From an uncultured Rickettsiales bacterium (lineage in GTDB: Bacteria; Pseudomonadota; Alphaproteobacteria; Rickettsiales; UBA998): a stretch of 6,248 nt of DNA. Under the pieces are notes generated by a model. The model ran no database searches and was not told the origin of the DNA. It saw only the letters and a list, made by a program, of their open reading frames with translations. A program made the position numbers and the translations under genes. This document shows positions 1-5,089 of the stretch, one piece after another; position 1 is the first letter of the stretch; the number at the start of each line of letters is the position of its first letter. The stretch spans positions 1 to 6,248 of the forward strand of contig CALJMC010000135.1 of NCBI GenBank assembly GCA_937982385.1. The letters run 5' to 3'.

Positions 1-926
1 CCCTACTTGACGGCATTGTTAATAATGCTGAAAAACCTTTTCCACACTGGCTTAGCAGTCGCTGGGAAGAACAATATGGCGCAGCAGTCGCTCTCAGCAT
101 GTCGCAAGCCACCATGCAAGAACCACCCCTCGACATCACCATTAAAGACCCTGACACAACAGAGCATTGGCTCGAACGTTTGGGTGGCGAACTGCTCTCA
201 ACAGGCACATTGCGCATGCCGCACCGCAGCGGACGCGTCTCTGCCCTCGCGGGGTTTGACGATGGCGCATGGTGGGTGCAGGATGCTTCTTCTGCTCTAC
301 CCATCAAATTGTTGGGCGACATCAAAGATAAACGCATATTAGATGCATGCGCAGCACCGGGCGGCAAAACAATGCAGCTAGCCGCTGCCGGCGCCAAGGT
401 TACCGCCCTCGATAAATCCGAGAAACGCTTAGAACGCTTGCGCGAAAACCTAGAACGAACCGAGCTCTATTCGAGCATCGTTTGTGAAGATGTACTCGAC
501 CACACACCCGCCGAACCCTATGATATTGTGCTGTTGGATGCTCCTTGCTCAGCAACAGGAACCTTACGTCGTCACCCCGATTTAATGTGGCACAAATCAG
601 AAAAAGATGTTGCCAGCCTCATGGTGCTGCAAAAAGACCTGTTAAACCATGCCATTTCATTGCTTAAAAAAGACGGTATTTTACTCTATTGCACCTGCTC
701 GTTAGAAAAGGAAGAAAGTGAACTGCAAATTGAGGCGCTCTTGCAGGAAAACAAGGCTTTAGAGCTAGTTCGCATCACTAAAAAAGAAGCCAAGTCACTC
801 GGACTCCATGTCAGATGGATTACAGCTGAGGGAACCATGCGAATTCTCCCTCATTTTAACCCCTCTGAGACCACAGAATACGGTATGGACGGTTTTTATG
901 CCGCACGCCTTAAAAAAGTGTTATAA
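1..926 (+). CDS. rsmB: 16S rRNA m5C967 methyltransferase RsmB, 3' part (5' end outside window)
   Basis: SAM-dependent RNA methyltransferase of the RsmB/NOP family, which makes 5-methylcytosine at position 967 of 16S rRNA. The frame is open to the left edge (first full codon at 3), giving 307 visible residues. The family is usually about 430 residues, so roughly the first 120, the NusB-like RNA-binding domain, lie outside. Visible residues 13-26 carry the conserved linker motif FPHWLSSRWEEQYG. The SAM-binding motif DACAAPGGKT is at 114-123. Motif IV, LDAPCSATGTLRRHPD, holds Cys182 (codon 546-548). Motif VI, CTCSLEKEE, holds Cys232 (codon 696-698). In this family the motif VI cysteine attacks the base and the motif IV cysteine helps release the product; both are present, so the enzyme looks active. 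An in-frame ATG at 99 is internal, because homology continues upstream of it. The stop is TAA at 924-926, and no clear terminator follows. Family confident; RsmB rather than a sibling NOP enzyme is very likely from the motifs. Confidence 0.93.
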   Translation, partial: LLDGIVNNAEKPFPHWLSSRWEEQYGAAVALSMSQATMQEPPLDITIKDPDTTEHWLERLGGELLSTGTLRMPHRSGRVSALAGFDDGAWWVQDASSALPIKLLGDIKDKRILDACAAPGGKTMQLAAAGAKVTALDKSEKRLERLRENLERTELYSSIVCEDVLDHTPAEPYDIVLLDAPCSATGTLRRHPDLMWHKSEKDVASLMVLQKDLLNHAISLLKKDGILLYCTCSLEKEESELQIEALLQENKALELVRITKKEAKSLGLHVRWITAEGTMRILPHFNPSETTEYGMDGFYAARLKKVL

Positions 927-951
927 AATAAGCATGGTTAGCTAGCATCAC

Positions 952-978
952 TTGGCAGTATATCGCACAAGGGATAAT
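952..978 (+). promoter_or_regulatory. Candidate sigma70 promoter for the rpe operon
   Basis: TTGGCA at 952-957 and GATAAT at 973-978 resemble -35 and -10 boxes, separated by 15 bases, which is shorter than the preferred 17. Transcription would begin near 985, about 30 bases before the rpe ATG, a sensible leader length. The gap after rsmB is only 89 bases, so the operon may also receive read-through from rsmB. Seen by eye only; moderate to low confidence. Confidence 0.35.
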
Positions 979-980
979 CT

Positions 981-997
981 AACATTTGACAAATGTT
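981..997. promoter_or_regulatory. Perfect palindrome (7-bp arms, 3-base centre) upstream of rpe, candidate operator
   Basis: AACATTT at 981-987 and AAATGTT at 991-997 are exact reverse complements around GAC. The site lies just after the candidate -10 box and overlaps the predicted transcription start, a classic place for a repressor operator. In RNA it could instead form a small AU-rich hairpin, ending 18 bases before the rpe ATG. The regulator is not known from the sequence. Confidence 0.4.
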
Positions 998-1015
998 CTA
1001 TCGAAAGCAGAACAC

Positions 1016-1681
1016 ATGCAGCAGACTACACGTATTGCCCCCTCCATTCTATCAGCTGACTTTGCGCGGCTTGGTGAAGAAATTAAAGCAATTGATGCAG
1101 GCGGCGCAGATTACATCCATATTGATGTGATGGATGGTCATTTTGTGCCCAACCTTACCATTGGACCGCTAGTGGTGAATGCAATTCGTCCTCACTCAGA
1201 CAAAATATTTGATGTCCATTTGATGATTGAGCCAGCCGATCCATTTATCAAGGAGTTCGCTGATGCGGGAGCGGATATCATTACCGTGCATGCAGAAGCT
1301 GGCCCTCACTTACATCGTTCACTTCAAACCATCAAAGCCCTCGGCAAAAAAGCGGGCGTGTCAATCTGCCCCTCTACACCTGAGTCAGTGCTTGAATATG
1401 TGATGGACATGGTCGATTTGATTTTGGTAATGTCAGTCAATCCAGGGTTTGGTGGACAATCCTTCATCACGTCCCAGCTTGATAAAATTTCACGCATTCG
1501 TAGTATGATTGACGCAACAGGGCGCAACATTGACCTTGAAGTAGATGGCGGCGTAAAAATTGAAAATGCCGGCAAAGTGATTGCCGCAGGTGCAGATGTG
1601 CTCGTTGCAGGCTCAGCCGTCTTCACTGGCAACTCAGCCGATTACATTAAAAATATTGAAGCCATAAGAGCGGGGTCATAA
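1016..1681 (+). CDS. rpe: Ribulose-phosphate 3-epimerase
   Basis: Cytoplasmic TIM-barrel enzyme that interconverts D-ribulose 5-phosphate and D-xylulose 5-phosphate in the pentose phosphate pathway. From the ATG at 1016 the protein is 221 residues, close to the family norm of about 220-225. It begins directly with the N-terminal signature (IAPSILSADFARLGEE, residues 7-22). An in-frame TTG at 986 would add ten residues with no family counterpart, and it sits inside the palindrome, so it was rejected. Active-site residues are visible: His35 and Asp37 in HIDVMDGHFVPN, His67 and Met69 in DVHLMIEP, and Asp176 in EVDGGV. His35, Asp37, His67 and Asp176 match the family's metal ligands, and the two Asp residues are the acid/base pair. 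The phosphate-gripping loops VNPGFGGQ (140-147) and AGSAVF (197-202) are intact. One small oddity is ICPSTP (116-121), where most members have LNPxTP. The TAA stop overlaps the gmhA ATG by one base (TAATG), indicating an operon and probable translational coupling. Confidence 0.95.
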   Translation: MQQTTRIAPSILSADFARLGEEIKAIDAGGADYIHIDVMDGHFVPNLTIGPLVVNAIRPHSDKIFDVHLMIEPADPFIKEFADAGADIITVHAEAGPHLHRSLQTIKALGKKAGVSICPSTPESVLEYVMDMVDLILVMSVNPGFGGQSFITSQLDKISRIRSMIDATGRNIDLEVDGGVKIENAGKVIAAGADVLVAGSAVFTGNSADYIKNIEAIRAGS

Positions 1682-2271
1682 TGAACATCACATCACCCGT
1701 ACTTTCGCAGGCAATCACCGAGCATACCAACGTGCTAGAAGCTTTCTTTGCCCGTGAAGAACAAGCTATCCTCACGCTCGCATCACGCATTGCAGATGGC
1801 TTTACACAAGGCAATAAATTGCTCGTATGTGGCAATGGTGGCAGCGCATGCGACGCCATGCATATCGCAGGGGAATTTGTCGGACGCTTCAAGTTGGAGC
1901 GCAAGGGACTTCCTGCTATCGCACTCTCCGCCGATTCAGGCATCATCACCGCAGTCGGCAATGACTATGGATTTGACCAGATCTTCTCTCGCCAAGTAGA
2001 GGCACTCGGCAACACAAACGACATACTCATCACCATGTCAACCTCTGGCAGCAGTAGCAACATCTTAGCCGCCCTCGCAGAAGCCCGTACGCAAGGCGTC
2101 TATACCGTATTGCTAACCGGTGAAAAGGGCAAAGATCGCACCGAGGCGGATCTAACATTGGCAGTCGCTGGCACCAACACAGCACGTATCCAAGAAGTAC
2201 ATATAACATTATTGCATATGCTAGCAGAATTGGCAGAAACCCAGCTAGCACAGATGGGGAACGCTGCATGA
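1681..2271 (+). CDS. gmhA: Phosphoheptose isomerase (sedoheptulose 7-phosphate isomerase)
   Basis: Single SIS-domain enzyme that converts sedoheptulose 7-phosphate to D-glycero-D-manno-heptose 7-phosphate, the first step of ADP-heptose synthesis for LPS inner core; cytoplasmic. Its 196 residues match the family length. The signature CGNGGSACDAMHIAGEF spans 50-66, and the phosphate-binding STSGSSSN is at 120-127. Residues equivalent to the E. coli metal and catalytic set are all present with correct spacing: His61, Glu65, Gln171 and His179 (the latter two in RIQEVHITLLHML). This favours GmhA over DiaA-type or other SIS proteins. The start ATG overlaps the rpe stop by one base, with a purine-rich stretch ending in GGGG at 1672-1675 as a possible ribosome site. 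The TGA stop overlaps the next gene in ATGA. Placing gmhA after rpe joins supply and use of sedoheptulose phosphate. Its position between rpe and the heparinase-like gene may be a lineage-specific insertion into a more widely shared order. Confidence 0.95.
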   Translation: MNITSPVLSQAITEHTNVLEAFFAREEQAILTLASRIADGFTQGNKLLVCGNGGSACDAMHIAGEFVGRFKLERKGLPAIALSADSGIITAVGNDYGFDQIFSRQVEALGNTNDILITMSTSGSSSNILAALAEARTQGVYTVLLTGEKGKDRTEADLTLAVAGTNTARIQEVHITLLHMLAELAETQLAQMGNAA

Positions 2272-3917
2272 ACATCATTGCGGGCATAAAACATTATCAC
2301 CTCGCTTGCCTAGGGCTTTTCTCGCCCAAGTCGGTCGTTGCACAGATGATGAAATCACCGCTAAAATTAGGCATTGCTTGGCCTGAAAGTTCAAAACCTC
2401 AAGGCAGTAAATTACTAGAACGCAAGTTCACACTGGCCGGCAGCACAGTGGACATGTCGCATATTGACTGGAACACTGAGCGCGGCGATGACGCATGGAT
2501 GCGCGCCTTTTATAGCTTCGAGTGGCTCGACGACTTAACCCAAAGCAATGAGCCTCATAAAGCAGCCTCAATGGCGCGTGAATTTATCGGACGCTTCATC
2601 ATCGAACGTCATGACATACCCTTCATCGCATGGGATGTAAATGTGGCAGGTGCCCGGCTTGCTGCGTGGCTCAACCATCGCAATTTCATTATGAAGGGCG
2701 CAAATAAACGCTTCATCAGTGCCATGGGGAAATCACTCATTCGCCATGCAAAACATATTAATGCGGCACTCAATTCCATTCCGTCACAATGCGGATTTCC
2801 AGCCCATTACGGCTTGCTGGCAGCAACCTCTTCCATTGCTGACACACGATTCATGCGTGAGACTATCATGCACGCATTGCCCTTGCGCATCAAAGCCGAT
2901 ATAATGCCCGATGGGTGCCATATCTCTGGTAACCCAAAACAGCATCTCATAACGCTTCGTTGTCTACTTAACATCAGACGTTTGCTTGCAGAGAATGATG
3001 AAGCACTTCCAGACATTGAAACAACCATTCATTCTATGGCTGAAGTACTGGATTTCTTCCGTCATGGCGATGGTCGCCTAAGCCTGTTTGGCGGAGCACT
3101 CATGTCAGAGAAGAATCATATTATTACCGTGCTGCAAACCGCACATTACGATGTTCCCGTGACCCCCATTTCCTATGAACTACCGGAAAGTGGGTTTGCA
3201 CGCATTCAAAATGGTGGCGTCACCATCATCACAAAAACAACCGACCGCCCAATCACAAATAATCGTGGCGAAGCCTGCTATCGTGATGCACTCTCGTTTG
3301 AGTTGTCTGATGAAAGCGAACGCTTTGTCGTCAATTGTGGCGGGTTCTTGGGGAGTGAAGCTATATGGCAAGATGTTATACGCCGCGCCGCCGCGCACAG
3401 CACGCTGTCATCCGAAGATAAGCCTTCCAAAACCACAACCCCACTGCCCACTGCCGAACGTCCCGCGCCCCGCGCAGCAACGATCAGCAGCAATGAATCA
3501 GGCGCATGGAGCTGTGACGCCCAAAGCCAACAAGTTTATGACGAGCAAGGCATCTACCATCAGCGCGTGTTGGAATGTAATGCAGGCGGCACGGAGCTGT
3601 CGGGCAGCGACACCATTTTCAACCATCGTAACCCTGAACATGATGCACCTGCCGCGTGTTTACGTTTTCATTTACATCCTGACATTCGTTGCAAACGTGA
3701 TGGTGAACATCACATCAAACTGACGGCGGTATCAGGCACCACATGGGTATTTTCTTGCGATTCTCACGAAGCCGTTATCGAAGAAAGTGTCTATTTGGGC
3801 TATTACGGCGCACCACAAAAAACACTACAAATCGTTGTCCGCCCCGTCATCAGAGCAGACCGCATGACAGTCGATTGGAAATTATCTAAAGAGATTGTGA
3901 GAGAAGAGCAGAGCTAA
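2268..3917 (+). CDS. Heparinase II/III-family protein (putative polysaccharide lyase-like)
   Basis: A 549-residue protein of the alphaproteobacterial heparinase II/III-like family. The N-terminal part (about 35-290) should form the alpha/alpha toroid. Family-like landmarks are KLLERKFTLAG (48-58), AWDVNVAGARLAAWLNH (121-137) and DGCHISGNP (215-223); I recall an Arg rather than Gly before NP in many relatives. The C-terminal beta part has GFARIQNG (309-316), SFELSDESERFVVNCGG (343-359), AAAHSTL (374-380), RFHLHPDIR (466-474) and EESVYLGYYG (505-514). A low-complexity Thr/Pro/Lys stretch lies at about 385-403. No convincing signal peptide is visible, so a cytoplasmic site is as likely as an exported one. 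Known relatives include glycosaminoglycan and alginate lyases, but activity and substrate here are not established. The ATG lies within ATGA shared with the gmhA stop, with GGGGA at 2256-2260 as ribosome site. A later ATG pair at 2347-2352 would leave 522-523 residues. The stop is 7 bases from the convergent gene. Family confident, function unknown. Confidence 0.85.
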   Translation: MNIIAGIKHYHLACLGLFSPKSVVAQMMKSPLKLGIAWPESSKPQGSKLLERKFTLAGSTVDMSHIDWNTERGDDAWMRAFYSFEWLDDLTQSNEPHKAASMAREFIGRFIIERHDIPFIAWDVNVAGARLAAWLNHRNFIMKGANKRFISAMGKSLIRHAKHINAALNSIPSQCGFPAHYGLLAATSSIADTRFMRETIMHALPLRIKADIMPDGCHISGNPKQHLITLRCLLNIRRLLAENDEALPDIETTIHSMAEVLDFFRHGDGRLSLFGGALMSEKNHIITVLQTAHYDVPVTPISYELPESGFARIQNGGVTIITKTTDRPITNNRGEACYRDALSFELSDESERFVVNCGGFLGSEAIWQDVIRRAAAHSTLSSEDKPSKTTTPLPTAERPAPRAATISSNESGAWSCDAQSQQVYDEQGIYHQRVLECNAGGTELSGSDTIFNHRNPEHDAPAACLRFHLHPDIRCKRDGEHHIKLTAVSGTTWVFSCDSHEAVIEESVYLGYYGAPQKTLQIVVRPVIRADRMTVDWKLSKEIVREEQS

Positions 3918-3924
3918 CTGCAGG

Positions 3925-4374
3925 CTATCGCATGTATCGTGATAAATCATCAACAGATTGTGAAGCGCTTCTTTCTAATTCGATATCCGCCCAGCTTTTG
4001 CCATCAGAACGCCCGCGATTCATCATTTCATAGCGTGCTATATCAGCACCATGTCCCTTATCACCAAATGCTAACTGTAAATGCTTAGCTTTACGCATAG
4101 ATTCCAACTCTTGAGAATCTAGCTTTGCTTCAAGGGAAAACTTGTGCGCTATACGTGATACTCCCAGGCCAACTGCACCGAGAAGCGCACTCGCAGCTAC
4201 AACGGGAGTCGCTAGAGCCGAAGCAATGCCAGAGAAACCAGTAGTTGCTATATCAGCTGGTAGTTCAATGTCGCCAACAGCAAACAATAAAAGTCCAGCG
4301 GCACCAATTGCAAGTCCAGAAACCATACCATAAGTATCTGCTTTAAAAGTTTTTGATACTAATTCCTCACGCAA
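3925..4374 (-). CDS. Small two-helix membrane protein of unknown function, 5' end uncertain (possibly nonsense-interrupted)
   Basis: I do not recognise the family. Read from the TTG at 4374 the product is 149 residues. Two glycine/alanine-rich hydrophobic segments, at about 17-34 and 48-72, would form a membrane hairpin, followed by a charged soluble tail (73-149) ending DDLSRYMR. The start is problematic. The only clean start signals belong to an ATG at 4413, in the same frame, with a TAAGG ribosome site (4427-4423) nine bases upstream and an extended -10 promoter. That frame reads MKETF, then TAA (4398-4396), then QDKQYREL before continuing into this protein. The ancestral gene probably began at 4413 and the TAA is a nonsense mutation or sequencing error. 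Otherwise translation reinitiates at TTG 4374, or at ATG 4326 to give 133 residues. Neither internal start has a strong ribosome site. The gene converges on the heparinase-like gene with 7 bases between stops and no visible terminator in the gap. It follows the SH3b gene on the same strand. Confidence 0.55.
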   Translation of the reverse strand: MREELVSKTFKADTYGMVSGLAIGAAGLLLFAVGDIELPADIATTGFSGIASALATPVVAASALLGAVGLGVSRIAHKFSLEAKLDSQELESMRKAKHLQLAFGDKGHGADIARYEMMNRGRSDGKSWADIELERSASQSVDDLSRYMR

Positions 4375-4422
4375 CTCACGATACTGCTTATCTTGTTAGA
4401 ATGTCTCTTTCATTTGCTCGCG

Positions 4423-4427
4423 CCTTA
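4423..4427 (-). promoter_or_regulatory. Ribosome binding site for the ATG at 4413
   Basis: On the - strand TAAGG (4427 to 4423) lies nine bases before ATG (4413-4411). It matches the Shine-Dalgarno core and is the best such site near this gene. It supports 4413 as the original start, although codon 6 of that frame is TAA. Confidence 0.5.
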
Positions 4428-4442
4428 TTTCGTTATGAAACC

Positions 4443-4475
4443 ATTATAGCAAAGGAATATGTCAGTTTTATGACA
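4443..4475 (-). promoter_or_regulatory. Extended -10 promoter with upstream dyad for the small membrane-protein gene
   Basis: The - strand reads TGCTATAAT from 4451 to 4443, a perfect extended -10 (TGn plus TATAAT). No good -35 lies at 16-18 bases; TTGTCA at 4476-4471 is 22 bases away. An extended -10 can work without a -35. Transcription would start near 4436, about 23 bases before the ATG at 4413. TGTCA (4460-4464) and TGACA (4471-4475) form a dyad with a 6-base centre over the -35 region, a possible operator. The DNA just upstream (about 4480-4500) is very AT-rich, as upstream promoter elements often are. Confidence 0.5.
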
Positions 4476-4503
4476 AGAATTGATATTTTTAATATATTCT
4501 GAG

Positions 4504-4605
4504 AATCTCTCTGCTTTGCGAATTATACTAGAAGAATAAAACGACGCCGATTATCAAATAGGCGAGTGCATGTTCGACGACGTAGAAACGCAAAGCAGAG
4601 AGATT
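4504..4605. repeat. Perfect 17-bp inverted repeat with 68-base spacer
   Basis: AATCTCTCTGCTTTGCG at 4504-4520 has its exact reverse complement at 4589-4605. The right arm ends directly against the TAA stop of the SH3b gene (4608-4606). The ends resemble those of a miniature inverted-repeat element about 102 bases long, but no flanking target duplication is visible. Read as RNA it would form one long stem enclosing the hairpin at 4545-4564. Whether it is mobile, a 3' mRNA stabiliser or a small RNA cannot be decided from one copy. Confidence 0.8.
4535..4564 (-). terminator. Candidate rho-independent terminator of the trkA-SH3b unit
   Basis: On the - strand CGCC (4564-4561) pairs with GGCG (4548-4545). 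A mismatch follows, then three A/U pairs closing a 4-base loop (4556-4553). Three bases after the stem comes a T-rich run, TTTTATT (4541-4535). The stem is modest and the T run imperfect, so termination is probably partial. It lies 42 bases past the SH3b stop, inside the spacer of the 17-bp inverted repeat. Confidence 0.45.
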
Positions 4606-5088
4606 TTACTCGCCAAACACTTCATTGTCATACACCCCCCAAATATGGTCTTTATGGATCCAGCCTTTAGTCTTAGCAACTCGCACTTGGCACCATTCGG
4701 GTTGGCATTGTTCAATAAACATCATCACTTTGCTCTCAAGGCGTGCGGCAACAGCAGACGTGTTTTGAGGCTTACGGTAGAGGTTTTGCGTTTGGTCTTT
4801 CACAAAAGCGGTGCGTGAACCGACTAACAAACTTTTATGCATCCAGCCCTCTTCGCCATCCACATCGCGTATTTTACGCCAATTATGATATTCGTCAACA
4901 ATCTCAACAGGCATATAGGATTTGCGATAGACCCAACGAATGGGATAGCGTGTTCCTGGCCCGCGACGCATATTCGCCTCATCCGATTTCACCGAGGCAA
5001 AGCGCGGCAAAGGCAATGGGGCATCCGCAGCATAAACACAGGGTGATACCAGCAACAACGCCATACATGCAATGATGATACGCTTCAT
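4606..5088 (-). CDS. Secreted double bacterial-SH3 (SH3b) domain protein
   Basis: A 160-residue protein with a signal peptide at about 1-20: MKR, a hydrophobic core, then a cut after VYA. It should therefore act in the periplasm or at the envelope. Two SH3b units follow. The first (about 30-90) has FASVKSDEANMRRGPGTRYP and EEGWMHKSLL; the second (about 91-153) has FVKDQTQNLYRKP and KGWIHKDHIWGVY. Cys128 and Cys133 could form a disulphide. The pattern matches an alphaproteobacterial family of unknown exact role; SH3b domains commonly bind peptidoglycan or other wall ligands, which is inference here. The ATG at 5088 was chosen over an in-frame start at 5127: it gives a clean signal peptide, has a ribosome site, and leaves one base after the trkA stop (TAACATG), while the earlier start would run into trkA. 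It is co-transcribed with trkA. The stop abuts the 17-bp inverted repeat. There is no obvious functional link between potassium uptake and this protein. Confidence 0.9.
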   Translation of the reverse strand: MKRIIIACMALLLVSPCVYAADAPLPLPRFASVKSDEANMRRGPGTRYPIRWVYRKSYMPVEIVDEYHNWRKIRDVDGEEGWMHKSLLVGSRTAFVKDQTQNLYRKPQNTSAVAARLESKVMMFIEQCQPEWCQVRVAKTKGWIHKDHIWGVYDNEVFGE

Positions 5089-5089
5089 G

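Larger units (their letters stand above)
4414..4605. other. Structured, AT-rich interval between the SH3b gene and the small membrane gene
   Basis: No coding region is supported here. Read on the - strand from the SH3b stop, it holds one arm of a 17-bp inverted repeat, a terminator-like hairpin, the other arm, an AT-rich stretch, then the promoter and leader of the small membrane gene. The + strand frame opening at 4570 is mostly antisense to the SH3b gene and is not credible. No tRNA or recognisable ncRNA was seen. Confidence 0.6.

Noticed and set aside
99..101. ATG at 99 as the true start of the first gene
   Set aside because: The same frame upstream encodes the conserved RsmB linker (FPHWLSSRWEEQYG) and is open to the window edge.
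986..991. Consensus -35 box TTGACA
   Set aside because: No acceptable -10 box lies 16-18 bases downstream (AGAACA at 1009-1014), and the hexamer is part of the palindrome.
986..1015. TTG start for rpe adding ten residues
   Set aside because: The ATG at 1016 gives the family's usual length and N-terminus. The TTG lies inside a palindrome and about at the predicted transcription start.
3915..3940. Bidirectional terminator between the convergent genes
   Set aside because: The gap is seven bases, and the short repeat around TATCGTGATA is too small and lacks a T run.
4396..4398. Stop codon reassignment (TAA read as sense)
   Set aside because: Other complete genes in the window end properly at TAA, and no conserved protein here contains internal TAA codons.
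4504..4605. Firm call of a mobile element (MITE)
   Set aside because: The 17-bp inverted ends fit, but no target-site duplication is visible and copy number cannot be known from one window, so it is listed only as a repeat.
4570..4818. 82-residue + strand reading frame
   Set aside because: It is mostly antisense to the well-supported SH3b gene, with no ribosome site or recognisable domain.
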